From RQOF01 sp964461135 (lineage in GTDB: Bacteria > Calditrichota > Calditrichia > RBG-13-44-9), in the NCBI GenBank assembly GCA_964461135.1, contig CAYWTB010000020.1, positions 1 to 61,134 on the forward strand: a stretch of DNA of 61,134 nucleotides. The letters are read 5' to 3'. Under the pieces are notes generated by a model. That model had not been told where the DNA came from, did not search any database, and saw only the letters and a program-made list of their open reading frames with translations. Both the position numbers and the translations under genes were made by a program. The stretch's first letter is position 1. The number at the start of each line of letters is the position of its first letter. Below are positions 9,560 through 17,689 of this stretch, piece by piece.

Positions 9560-10498
9560 TCAGGCCACCTCCTCTTTTGTCGTCAGTTGTAGGAAGATTT
9601 CTTCCAGTGAGTAAGCTTCCGTGCGTATTTCATACAATCCCAGACCTTTTTTCACCACAGCCTGGGCAAGGTCTTTGCGGATATCGGAGCTGGTTTCCAG
9701 AGTAAATCGCAGGTGGTTGTTCTTTGAAACCTTCATTCTGTCGATTTTCTGTATTTCGCCAAAACCGTCAAAAATTGACTGAATGGTTTTTTCATCACCG
9801 TCCACTTCCAGAACTGTCCGTTCCGAGACTTTCAGACGGCTGGTGAGATTTTCGGGCGAATCTTCCGCCACTACCTCACCCTCGTTAATAATCACTACCC
9901 GCCCGCAGGTCATTTCTACTTCCGGAAGAATGTGAGTGGAAAGGATAATGGTATGTTCACCACCCAGATTTTTGATCAGTTCACGGATCTCAATAATCTG
10001 CCGCGGATCCAGACCAATTGTTGGTTCGTCCAGAATCAAGATCTGGGGATCATTTAGAAGCGCCTGTGCCAGTCCCACCCGCTGTTTAAATCCCTTGGAC
10101 AGACTGCCGACCACCTGTTTCTGAACATCCCCCAGAGCCGCTTTTTCAATGGTGGAAGAGATCACATTTTTTCGTTTATCAGAGGGGACTCCCTTGATTT
10201 TGGCGACAAAATCCAGGTACTCCAGCACATTCAAATCGCCATAGAGAGGCGGATTTTCCGGCAGATACCCGATCAGTTTTTTTATTTCGCCCGGTTGGTC
10301 CCAGATGTCAAAACCTGCCACCTTCGCTTCTCCGGATGTCGGTGGCATAAAACAGGTCAAAATCTTCATTGTGGTCGTTTTACCAGCGGCATTAGGCCCT
10401 AATAATCCAAGAATCTCCCCTTTTTGCACATCGAAGGAAACATTGTGTATCGCTCGCTTTTCACCGTAATAACGAGTGAGATCTTTTACTTCGATCAA
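9560..10498 (-). CDS. ABC transporter ATP-binding protein (GldA-like)
   Basis: 312 aa. Walker A is GPNAAGKTT (about residues 34-42), the signature is SLSKGFKQR in place of LSGGQ, Walker B is ILILDEPTIGLDP and the switch His is in LSTHIL. The C-terminal about 90 residues form the regulatory tail common to GldA/CcmA-type exporters. It couples ATP hydrolysis to the ABC-2 permease encoded 2 bp downstream. The first ABC component in the transcription order, it begins 40 bp after a BatD-like gene, so the exporter module is inside the Bat cluster rather than beside it. Confidence 0.9.
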   Translation of the reverse strand: MIEVKDLTRYYGEKRAIHNVSFDVQKGEILGLLGPNAAGKTTTMKILTCFMPPTSGEAKVAGFDIWDQPGEIKKLIGYLPENPPLYGDLNVLEYLDFVAKIKGVPSDKRKNVISSTIEKAALGDVQKQVVGSLSKGFKQRVGLAQALLNDPQILILDEPTIGLDPRQIIEIRELIKNLGGEHTIILSTHILPEVEMTCGRVVIINEGEVVAEDSPENLTSRLKVSERTVLEVDGDEKTIQSIFDGFGEIQKIDRMKVSKNNHLRFTLETSSDIRKDLAQAVVKKGLGLYEIRTEAYSLEEIFLQLTTKEEVA

Positions 10499-10537
10499 TT
10501 TGGCACCTCCATAAATTTATTATTTCCTAAATGTATG

Positions 10538-11635
10538 TTAACTAACTGCAGGGTTTTCACCTTTATCTTTCTCGTTTACTTCCCTGCTTAAGCTTAAATT
10601 CTTTTCCCCCGCATACGCTACCTTCCCGTTTTCGGCAACAACTTCATGCTCCACAGGTTCAAAAACCAGTTTTGTTACTTCAATAAAATTTTCCAACGCC
10701 TGTATATGAGTTCTGGTTTCCTCTCCGGAAGGAACATATTTAGCAAATTTGACCCTATCGGAAAAATCAAGAACCGCTAATGCTTCTTCATGCTCATCCA
10801 CACTTAATTCCAGGTTCAACAGTGATTGACTGATTTCAATAGTTGTTTCTTCAAGAGCCTTCACAAAGAAGCGGTTTTCTAGATACTTTCGGAGAATTTC
10901 AGAAATCCGGGTAAATAAAACTTTGTGTTCTCCGTTCTCCAGCATCGGCTGCCAATTATTTTTAACCTCCTGCAATTCTTCCAGAGCAATTTCATGGGCC
11001 GGTCGTATGGTTTCCTTGTGGAAGAGAGTGATTCCCCGGCGTCGTAGTTTCCAGTAATAAATTGCCAACAAAGCAAGTGCTATTGCCAGTAAGCCTAGAC
11101 CTGCCACTAAAATTAACCTGCCATAATTATAGGGAACAGCCTGGGGAGGTTTAATATCGCGGATCTCATTATCCTCGGCGGTCAGTACACTTTTAACATG
11201 GATTTCAATGGGATCAGACTGAATAATCTGATAATTCCGGGAGGTATCCGATTCAGAAAAAGCCACCGGAAAGGGCGGAATTACATATCGGCCGGTATCA
11301 AATACGGAAATTTTATAATCAAATTGCTGGGTTATCACACCGTCATGTTCCAGAGGATCATGAATTTTATAATCCTTGATTTCAAATTGTCCCAGATTAG
11401 CCCCCGAACCCGGTTGTTCAATATGGACGGCTTTTGAATGCTCGATAGTCAATGTGTAAGTCAGGCGGTCACCAATACTGATCACCGATTTATCTACCTG
11501 TGCATTCACCCTGATCAATGAATCCCCTGCCGTTAGCAGTGAGACCATCGCCAGAATAAAAAGTCCAGTCAAAATTCCGTTTCTCATATATTCGCTGCAA
11601 ATTTTACTGGAATTTATTTTCATAAATCTGAACAT
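10538..11635 (-). CDS. BatD-like membrane protein with C-terminal helical domain
   Basis: 365 aa. A hydrophobic leader (NGILTGLFILAMVSLLTA) precedes a BatD-type beta module (RVNAQVDKSVISIGDRLTYT). One transmembrane helix lies at about 172-192 (LILVAGLGLLAIALALLAIYYW), then a cytoplasmic helical domain of about 150 residues. The ATG at 11635 has GAAGG six bases upstream and overlaps the preceding gene by 32 bp; starts at 11623 or 11587 would also keep the signal peptide. Function unknown; by architecture it is a shortened BatD with a DUF4381-like tail, the second of three such proteins in this cluster. Confidence 0.7.
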   Translation of the reverse strand: MFRFMKINSSKICSEYMRNGILTGLFILAMVSLLTAGDSLIRVNAQVDKSVISIGDRLTYTLTIEHSKAVHIEQPGSGANLGQFEIKDYKIHDPLEHDGVITQQFDYKISVFDTGRYVIPPFPVAFSESDTSRNYQIIQSDPIEIHVKSVLTAEDNEIRDIKPPQAVPYNYGRLILVAGLGLLAIALALLAIYYWKLRRRGITLFHKETIRPAHEIALEELQEVKNNWQPMLENGEHKVLFTRISEILRKYLENRFFVKALEETTIEISQSLLNLELSVDEHEEALAVLDFSDRVKFAKYVPSGEETRTHIQALENFIEVTKLVFEPVEHEVVAENGKVAYAGEKNLSLSREVNEKDKGENPAVS

Positions 11636-12587
11636 TTTCTGCCTTCATCAAGCGATCAACCAGTTTCTGATAGGCTTCCTGCTGCTTTTCCTGCATAAAA
11701 TCTTGTGCCACTTTTTCCCTCACATCACTGAACGGAGGAATTTTTTTTACGTTCCCTTTATCATCTTTTTCCGCATATTTTTCTTTGTTGGCCTTATAAT
11801 AAAGTCCCACATCGGCATTGGAATAATTTTCCGGTTTAACATCCCCCTGGATTTCATCCTGCATCAGCTTCTGGGCCATGAGGGATTTTTCAGCCATCAG
11901 AATTCCTTCTCTTACTTCCTTATCTTTGTCCAATCCTTTTCTTTTGGCTGAATCATATAACAATTCCTGTACGATATAATTCCGTAAAAATTCAATTTTC
12001 TGTTCCTTGCTCAGGAGCTGCTCCCGCAGATATGCCGGAAGACGGTTTAGTTCATACTGCAGATCCCCGGTGGTAATTTCACGGGATCCGATCCGGGCTA
12101 CAACTTCTCCCGGTTGGGAGGCCAGTTTCTGAGATTCATCCAGGGCGGCACTCTGTTGTACCACCTGCTGAGCCTCGGTAGACCGTCTCAGGCGTTCCAG
12201 GCATTCAACCACCTTCCTGTTCACTTCCGCCTGAAGGTTTGATTCCGGATACAGATATTTAACGCGCAGATAGTAAGCCAGGGCATTTTCATAATCCTGC
12301 AGTCGTTCAAAATAAATGTTTGCAATCATGTAGGAAATATTAGCTTGTTCATTCTCTTTCAGATCATAGTTCCGGAGGTACTCGGTATATTCGTCTACGG
12401 CCTGGGTATACAACTGCTGATTATAAAGAATATTTGCCAACTCCCGCTTTTTTTCAGCCGGAATCGCCGGTTCGGATCCTCTCTGACAGCTGAGTAAAAT
12501 AAACACCAAAATGAGTAAAACCGATAGGGATAATCCGAATATTTTCCGGTACTTCTTTTCCTTATTCTGAGACATGTCGAACTTCAT
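11604..12587 (-). CDS. Lipoprotein with TPR and SurA-N-like segments
   Basis: 327 aa. A lipoprotein signal ends in a lipobox (FILLSC, Cys about 34). Residues about 40-130 contain TPR-like helices (NILYNQQLYTQAVDEYTEYL, ANIYFERLQDYENALAYYL). Residues about 165-290 resemble the N-terminal chaperone part of SurA/PpiD proteins (VARIGSREITTGDLQYELN, LSKEQKIEFLRNYIVQELL). The parvulin isomerase domain normally in the middle is not visible, so it would be a chaperone-like protein without the enzymatic domain. It lies between DUF58 and a BatD-like gene, which suggests an envelope role for the cluster. The exact family is uncertain. Confidence 0.65.
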   Translation of the reverse strand: MKFDMSQNKEKKYRKIFGLSLSVLLILVFILLSCQRGSEPAIPAEKKRELANILYNQQLYTQAVDEYTEYLRNYDLKENEQANISYMIANIYFERLQDYENALAYYLRVKYLYPESNLQAEVNRKVVECLERLRRSTEAQQVVQQSAALDESQKLASQPGEVVARIGSREITTGDLQYELNRLPAYLREQLLSKEQKIEFLRNYIVQELLYDSAKRKGLDKDKEVREGILMAEKSLMAQKLMQDEIQGDVKPENYSNADVGLYYKANKEKYAEKDDKGNVKKIPPFSDVREKVAQDFMQEKQQEAYQKLVDRLMKAENVQIYENKFQ

Positions 12588-12607
12588 AGTTAAAACCTGT
12601 TTTTGTA

Positions 12608-13501
12608 TTAATGAAACCGCCTGGCCCTTACCCGGAAGAAACGGGTTAAGGGTTTTATATAGGATTCGTGCGTATAAATATCAATAAAATCGATGCCAAT
12701 TGATTTAAAGGTTTTTTCAAGAATGTTTTTCCGGGACAGGGCATTTTCAGACACAGATTCCCGTATTTCCCTGTAAGAGGTGTCCAGCAGCATGGTTTCT
12801 CCTGTTTCAAGATCCTCCAGTTCGATTATTCCGACGTCGGGGAGTCTCTCCTCCAGAGGATCAATAAGCCGGATGGCTACCAGGTCATGACGGCGGTTGG
12901 CAATTTGCAGATCCCGCTCAAACCCTTCCGCCATAAAATCGCTGATCAGGAAGACGGTAGCGCGGCGTTTCAGAATCTGGTTCATATATTCCAGTGCTGC
13001 AGCAATGTCGGTGGTAGTTGAAGGTGTGGTTTCGCCAGAGGTGGCAAAATACAGTAATTCCCGAATCACCCGCAGGATATGTTTTCTGCCTTTACGGGGT
13101 GCCACAAATTTCTCTATTTGATCACTGAAAATGATCAAACCCACCTTGTCATTATTTCGGATGGCAGAAGAGGCCAGGAGGGCCGCAATTTCGATGGCGA
13201 TGTCCCCTTTCATCTGGTTGCGGCTGCCAAAACTCTCTGAGGAGCTGGCATCGAAGAGGATCATGACTGTAAGCTCCCGTTCCTCTTCAAAAACCTTCAC
13301 ATAGGGACGATCCATGCGGGCGGAAACATTCCAGTCGATGGTGCGGATATCATCACCCGGCTGATATTCCCGTACTTCGGAAAATTCCATCCCGCGTCCT
13401 TTGAAGACAGAATGATATTCTCCCGCAAATACTTCGTTTACAACTCCACGGATACTTATCTCTATCTGTCGGACTTTTTTCAGCAGTTCTTTCGTATCCA
13501 T
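12608..13501 (-). CDS. DUF58 domain protein (MoxR-associated)
   Basis: 297 aa from the ATG at 13501; a TTG four codons upstream is also possible. It carries the DUF58 signature GEYHSVFKGRGMEFSEVREY and the DDIRTIDWNVSAR stretch (about residues 26-60), followed by a VWA-like fold with MIDAS-like DASSS (about residues 82-86). No transmembrane helix is seen, so it is probably cytosolic or peripheral. DUF58 proteins pair with MoxR ATPases across bacteria; here moxR lies directly upstream with about 110 bp between. Confidence 0.9.
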   Translation of the reverse strand: MDTKELLKKVRQIEISIRGVVNEVFAGEYHSVFKGRGMEFSEVREYQPGDDIRTIDWNVSARMDRPYVKVFEEERELTVMILFDASSSESFGSRNQMKGDIAIEIAALLASSAIRNNDKVGLIIFSDQIEKFVAPRKGRKHILRVIRELLYFATSGETTPSTTTDIAAALEYMNQILKRRATVFLISDFMAEGFERDLQIANRRHDLVAIRLIDPLEERLPDVGIIELEDLETGETMLLDTSYREIRESVSENALSRKNILEKTFKSIGIDFIDIYTHESYIKPLTRFFRVRARRFH

Positions 13502-13608
13502 AACTTCAGACAACTCGAAATGTCTTCAACTTTTTACCATTTTCTTTAATCAGAGTGAAAAATCTCCTGTTGATTAGGCAGCGCTTCAGGATCTGCACTG
13601 ATATAGCC

Positions 13609-14598
13609 TTATGGCACTTCAATATGATTCAACACACGACGGACCACATCTTCGGCGGTGACATTTTCAGCTTCAGCCTCGTAAGTCACTATTATTCTGT
13701 GCCGGAGCACATCCATCCCAATGGCCTTCACATCTTCCGGGGTTACATACCCCCGGTGCCGCAGGAATGCATGGGCTTTAGCGGCAAGTTTCAAATTGAT
13801 GGAAGCCCGCGGGGAAGCACCGAAAGCGATCAGTCCTTCAATATCTTTTATACCGTATTCCTGAGGATTACGGGTAGCGAAAACGATATCAATAATATAA
13901 CGGTCGATTTTTTCATCCATGTAAACATCATGCACCACGTCCCGCGCTTTTATAATATCCCCTGGATTCACCACCGCTTTAACAGCCAGGACTTCGCCAC
14001 TGGTCATGCGCTGCATAATCTCAAATTCTTCCTCTTTGGCCGGATAGGTGATATTTAATTTCAGCATGAATCGGTCCACCTGGGCTTCCGGCAGTGGATA
14101 GGTTCCCTCCTGCTCGATAGGATTTTGGGTAGCCATCACCAGGAAAGGTTCTTCCAGTTTATATGTGTTGTCAGATATGGTCACCTGTCTCTCCTGCATG
14201 GCTTCCAATAAGGCGCTCTGGACTTTGGCCGGTGAACGGTTGATTTCATCTGCCAGAATCAGATTGGCAAAGATCGGCCCCTTACGGACGGTAAATTCAC
14301 CGGTTTTCTGATTATAAATCAAGGTTCCGAGAAGGTCAGCCGGCAGCAGGTCCGGTGTAAACTGAATGCGTTGAAATTTGGTCCGGATAACTGAAGAGAG
14401 GGTGTTAACCGTCAGGGTTTTAGCCAGACCCGGTACGCCTTCAAGCAGAATATGGCCATTGCACAGTAGACCGATCAGCAATCTCTCCACCATGTAGTTC
14501 TGACCTACAATTATTTTCCGTATTTCTTCATTGATCTTTTCAACAAAAGCACTTTCTTTCATTATTTTGTCATTAATCGCCTGAATATCGACGCTCAT
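13609..14598 (-). CDS. moxR: MoxR family AAA+ ATPase
   Basis: 329 aa. Walker A is GVPGLAKT (about residues 54-61), Walker B is LILADEINR and the MoxR-typical RSPAKVQSALLEAMQER follows. Sensor 1 is MATQNPIEQEGTYPLPEAQ with DRF after it. MoxR ATPases are chaperone-like enzymes that remodel VWA-domain partners (here DUF58, BatA and BatB). The start overlaps the stop of the preceding BatD-like gene by 4 bp (ATGA), indicating coupling. Full length for the family. Confidence 0.95.
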   Translation of the reverse strand: MSVDIQAINDKIMKESAFVEKINEEIRKIIVGQNYMVERLLIGLLCNGHILLEGVPGLAKTLTVNTLSSVIRTKFQRIQFTPDLLPADLLGTLIYNQKTGEFTVRKGPIFANLILADEINRSPAKVQSALLEAMQERQVTISDNTYKLEEPFLVMATQNPIEQEGTYPLPEAQVDRFMLKLNITYPAKEEEFEIMQRMTSGEVLAVKAVVNPGDIIKARDVVHDVYMDEKIDRYIIDIVFATRNPQEYGIKDIEGLIAFGASPRASINLKLAAKAHAFLRHRGYVTPEDVKAIGMDVLRHRIIVTYEAEAENVTAEDVVRRVLNHIEVP

Positions 14599-15551
14599 TT
14601 TTCCTCCTTAACTGTCATTTGGCTCATTTCCAGCCTCTGTTTTCTTTTGAGAAGAAAATTTTCAATTGTTCCGTAAATCTGGGTAAATTCGGCCGGATCG
14701 ATATTCTTGCCGGCAAATTTAATTTCATCCAGTTTTTCAAATACGGCAGACAGATTTTTTTTATCAATATCTTCCAATTCCAATCCATTCAAGCGGGCAA
14801 TAAGCTCTTTTGTGTTTAATTCCCGGGCATGAATATGAAAATCGTCATCCATATACTCTTTAAATATGCGGGACAGGCGCTGGATCATTTCTGACAGGTT
14901 GGTGCCGCGTGGATCCACTTCTTGTGATAACCGGTTCAGGAAGCTTTCCGGCAAGGAAAAAGCAGGAACACCGTTTTCGCGAATCATCCGTCGTTTTTTT
15001 ACAAATTGAAAAAGAAAATAGGCAACCACTCCGAACAGCATTGCAAACAGGACAATATAACTCAACGCCTTTAACTGATTATTTCCTTTCTCCGGAAGCG
15101 GTTCGGTAATTTCCACCATCATACGCTGAGAAATCAGGCGGTCTTCCTCACCCATTTCCCGATCCGTATATTTTATCACCACTCCATCGATGTAAGCCAT
15201 TCCCATCTCCAGCGGACGGAAACGATAGGTTATCGCTTTGATGGCTTTAAGATTTCCACCCTCCTCGGTGATCAGCCGATTTTCCGAGCCGCTTCCTTCC
15301 AGAAGCAGGTTAGTCAGAACCGGCTGGGAGACCGGCTCGATCTGATAGCGGTTCAGACGACCCGCCCAGGAAAGTTCTATATGCAGAATTACCGGTCTGT
15401 TCTGCGGTACCTTGCTCTGTTCCACATATGCTTTCAGTGTTATATTCTGGTCCATGGCGGCCGACACTGAATCAACTGACTGTGCATGGCAGAAGTACAA
15501 CAGGAAAACTATTATAATCGTTATAGATTTGTTAATATTAGAGATATTCAT
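14595..15551 (-). CDS. BatD-like membrane protein, first gene of the cluster
   Basis: 318 aa from ATG 15551, chosen because it begins a normal signal peptide (MNISNINKSITIIIVFLLYF); a longer 338-aa reading from 15611 would bury that peptide. A beta-rich extracytoplasmic part (about 25-155) is followed by one transmembrane helix (ALSYIVLFAMLFGVVAYFLF) and a helical cytoplasmic tail of about 130 residues. The plan matches the other BatD-like protein at 10538-11635. It overlaps moxR by 4 bp. A terminator just upstream (15620-15656) isolates it from the lipoprotein gene, so the cluster promoter must lie in the roughly 75 bp between. Confidence 0.65.
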   Translation of the reverse strand: MNISNINKSITIIIVFLLYFCHAQSVDSVSAAMDQNITLKAYVEQSKVPQNRPVILHIELSWAGRLNRYQIEPVSQPVLTNLLLEGSGSENRLITEEGGNLKAIKAITYRFRPLEMGMAYIDGVVIKYTDREMGEEDRLISQRMMVEITEPLPEKGNNQLKALSYIVLFAMLFGVVAYFLFQFVKKRRMIRENGVPAFSLPESFLNRLSQEVDPRGTNLSEMIQRLSRIFKEYMDDDFHIHARELNTKELIARLNGLELEDIDKKNLSAVFEKLDEIKFAGKNIDPAEFTQIYGTIENFLLKRKQRLEMSQMTVKEEK

Positions 15552-15619
15552 AGTCACAAATTCGAGCACAAAGGTTTTATATACTTTTTTATTTCCCCGA
15601 AAGTTCCTCACTTTTACAC

Positions 15620-15656
15620 AAATAAAAACCCTGTTTTATACGAGGAAAACAGGGTT
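15620..15656 (-). terminator. Rho-independent terminator after the BamD-like lipoprotein gene
   Basis: Perfect 11 bp stem AACCCTGTTTT / AAAACAGGGTT (15627-15656, 8-base loop), followed on the minus strand by a TTTTTATTT run. It ends transcription of 15708-16139 before the Bat/MoxR cluster. Confidence 0.85.
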
Positions 15657-15707
15657 AAATTGACTGAAGAGAACATCCTGATTTCTCTTCATTTTATCTC
15701 ATGTCTT

Positions 15708-16139
15708 TCAGGACTGTGAGTTAATTTTCTTGGCGGACTGAGCAACCACGCTGTCTCCCTCAGACGTTTCACCTTTCAGAAAAGGCAGGTCATTAATATC
15801 TTTTCCCAGGTGCTCCAGCTCATATTTTGCATCATCTGAGAGCTCGTTATCGGGATACTTATTCAGAAATTCCGTATAATATTTTTCCGCTCTTTCATAA
15901 TTTTTCAAATAATTCGCATTGACAAAAGCAATCATAAAGAGCGCTTTGGACGCATACGTTCCTTCAGGATAATTATCCAGAATTTTCTGGAAATATTTTT
16001 CGGCCTCACTCCACTGTTCTTTCTCCATCTGCTGATAAGCCATATCAAAATATTCTTTTTCTCCCATCTTCTTTCCACATCCCGTTATCAAGAAGACCCC
16101 AACTGCCAGGAGTAAAAGGCTCACCATTTTTTGTTTCAT
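15708..16139 (-). CDS. TPR lipoprotein, BamD/CpoB-like
   Basis: 143 aa from ATG 16139, chosen because GGAGG lies 5 bases upstream and the reading begins a clean lipoprotein signal (KQKMVSLLLLAVGVFLITGC). Two TPR-type repeats follow (EYFDMAYQQMEKEQWSEAEKYF and the DNYPEGTYASKALFMIAFVN region). The 'NYPEGTYASKAL' and 'KYPDNELSDDAKYEL' patterns resemble BamD/YbgF outer-membrane assembly lipoproteins, but it is shorter than BamD (about 240 aa), so only a generic periplasmic scaffold role is supported. It is transcribed divergently from lexA and has its own terminator. Confidence 0.75.
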   Translation of the reverse strand: MKQKMVSLLLLAVGVFLITGCGKKMGEKEYFDMAYQQMEKEQWSEAEKYFQKILDNYPEGTYASKALFMIAFVNANYLKNYERAEKYYTEFLNKYPDNELSDDAKYELEHLGKDINDLPFLKGETSEGDSVVAQSAKKINSQS

Positions 16140-16335
16140 AAAACCTCCGGAATAAATTTTTAAAAAAATGCGCACAAATTTATATCACTTCACTGTTCAA
16201 TGCAAGTTTTTAACAAAATTGCAGCCCGATTTATTCTGACATCGCTCCATTTCCTGTCCTCTTTCTGCATGGGTTAAACCAGAAACAACCTGCATTCGTC
16301 CCAAAACTAGTAAACATAAATATTCTATTTTTTTC

Positions 16336-16384
16336 TTGACAACGTAGAAAAATTTATGTAAAATTTTAGTGTACTTTTATGTAC
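16336..16384 (+). promoter_or_regulatory. lexA promoter with candidate LexA operator
   Basis: Sigma-70 type promoter: TTGACA (16336-16341), 17-base spacer, TAAAAT (16359-16364). A palindrome GTAC-N6-GTAC (16371-16384) covers the expected start point, where a repressor would block initiation. LexA autoregulation is usual, and cyanobacterial LexA sites contain similar GTAC-type half-sites. The same palindrome was not found in front of the other cassette genes, so the operator assignment is an inference. Confidence 0.5.
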
Positions 16385-16450
16385 CATATTAATTTATCGC
16401 AGAAATAGCCTGTTTAAAAAAGGTTGTCAAAACGCGATTGGAGGAATACA

Positions 16451-17068
16451 ATGAAGGAAATCACACCACGGCAGAAAGCGGTACTGGAATTTATCTCGGA
16501 TTATATCGGGCAGTATGGATATCCCCCCACTTTTCAGGAAATTGCAGATGCTTTTGGTATTGTTTCCAAGCACGGGGTGGTCCGTCACCTGGAAGCCCTG
16601 GAACGGAAGGGATACATTACCCGCGGCGATACGCTGGCCAGGAGTATCCGGATTATACATCCGCACTATAAGCCGGCGGCTGAGGTGGTACAGGTACCGT
16701 TAGTGGGACGGGTAGCTGCCGGCTATCCCATTCTGGCGGAAGAGAATATTGAAAATTACGTCATGTTACCCCGCACCCTGGTAAAATCCGAAGGCCGGTA
16801 CTTCGCCCTGCGGGTGCAGGGAGACAGCATGACAAATGCCGGTATTCTGGATGGGGATATGGTAATTGTACAGTCTGCCTCCAGCGCCCGGCCCGGTGAA
16901 ATTGTAGTGGCCTTGGTGGCGGATGAAGTCACTGTGAAACGGCTGGTATCCCGCAGCGGCCAGAAATTCCTGAAAGCGGAAAATCCGGCATATCCGGATA
17001 TTTTTCCCCGCAGCGAATGGAGTGTACAGGGAAAAGTGATCGGTCTGATTCGTGATACGATACAATAA
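16451..17068 (+). CDS. lexA: LexA repressor (SOS response regulator)
   Basis: 205 aa from ATG 16451, supported by GGAGG at 16440-16444; an upstream TTG would add nine residues but lacks a ribosome site. The N-terminal winged helix (TPRQKAVLEFISDYI, PPTFQEIADAFGI) is the LexA DNA-binding domain. The S24 domain is intact: self-cleavage site Ala90-Gly91 in GRVAAGYP, nucleophile Ser126 (QGDSM) and general base Lys163 (TVKRL). On RecA/ssDNA activation LexA cleaves itself and derepresses SOS genes. It is the first gene of a cassette containing error-prone polymerase genes, so it probably controls them. Confidence 0.96.
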   Translation: MKEITPRQKAVLEFISDYIGQYGYPPTFQEIADAFGIVSKHGVVRHLEALERKGYITRGDTLARSIRIIHPHYKPAAEVVQVPLVGRVAAGYPILAEENIENYVMLPRTLVKSEGRYFALRVQGDSMTNAGILDGDMVIVQSASSARPGEIVVALVADEVTVKRLVSRSGQKFLKAENPAYPDIFPRSEWSVQGKVIGLIRDTIQ

Positions 17069-17083
17069 AAAGGACCTGTTTAT

Positions 17084-17530
17084 ATGAAAGCGAAACCCAA
17101 CAACAAAACAAACGATACCGACCACACATCACTGCCTGCCGGTGAAGAATTCTTTCGGCTGCCGCGGGCGGAATTCCTGGTGGAAGAGATTCAGCAGGAT
17201 CGCGGACGGCACATGGGTGACCTGGTAAACAATTCCTCGCACCGCCTCAGCCATCGCTTTACCATGACAGCCGGTGACAACTGCATGCAGGGCGCAGATA
17301 TCCGGCCGGGAGACCATGTGGTGGTGGAAAAAAGGAGCCGGTATGCGGAAGGGACCATCCTGGCCGTGCAACTGGGGAATAAACAGCTGGTGAGGCGCTA
17401 TTTCCGCACCGGCGGACGGATCCATTTACAGTGCGATCCGCCTTCCAAACAGATCATTATCGTGGAAGAACATACACCGGATTTTCAGATTCTGGGTCAG
17501 GTGATTCAGATTATCAGAGAGATCGGGTAG
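17084..17530 (+). CDS. UmuD/LexA-like S24 protein with altered catalytic residues
   Basis: 148 aa, 15 bp after lexA and surely co-transcribed. The C-terminal about 95 residues align with the S24 fold of the neighbouring LexA: DNCM(x8)GD (65-77) against GDSM(x8)GD, and LVRRY (102-106) against TVKRL. The nucleophile Ser is therefore Cys67 and the Lys base is Arg104. No helix-turn-helix is present, as in UmuD. An Ala-Gly pair (LPAGEEF, about residues 18-23) lies where a cleavage site might be. The family members self-cleave with RecA and then support a Y-family polymerase; this one is probably unable to do so by the usual Ser/Lys chemistry. Confidence 0.7.
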   Translation: MKAKPNNKTNDTDHTSLPAGEEFFRLPRAEFLVEEIQQDRGRHMGDLVNNSSHRLSHRFTMTAGDNCMQGADIRPGDHVVVEKRSRYAEGTILAVQLGNKQLVRRYFRTGGRIHLQCDPPSKQIIIVEEHTPDFQILGQVIQIIREIG

Positions 17531-17549
17531 GCGGTATTTGCTCAGCAAT

Positions 17550-17568
17550 AACCGGATAAGCCGGTTTT
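17550..17568 (+). terminator. Weak hairpin after the UmuD-like gene
   Basis: Stem AACCGG / CCGGTT with a 5-base loop, followed by only TTAT. It could attenuate transcription between the lexA/UmuD-like pair and the next gene, but the T-tract is short. Confidence 0.3.
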
Positions 17569-17689
17569 ATCATAACCGACAGATGACCAGCGGTGATGAC
17601 GATTGATGAAACATATGGTAAGAAAATAAGGTGGTCTTGTAGTATCTCTTTCGAATAGTTACACGGCCTGTAACTGAGGTGGCGGAAGC

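Noticed and set aside
7215..10498. Gliding motility machinery
   Set aside because: Only GldA/F/G-like ABC components are present; the same trio occurs in non-gliding phyla and no other gld genes are visible.
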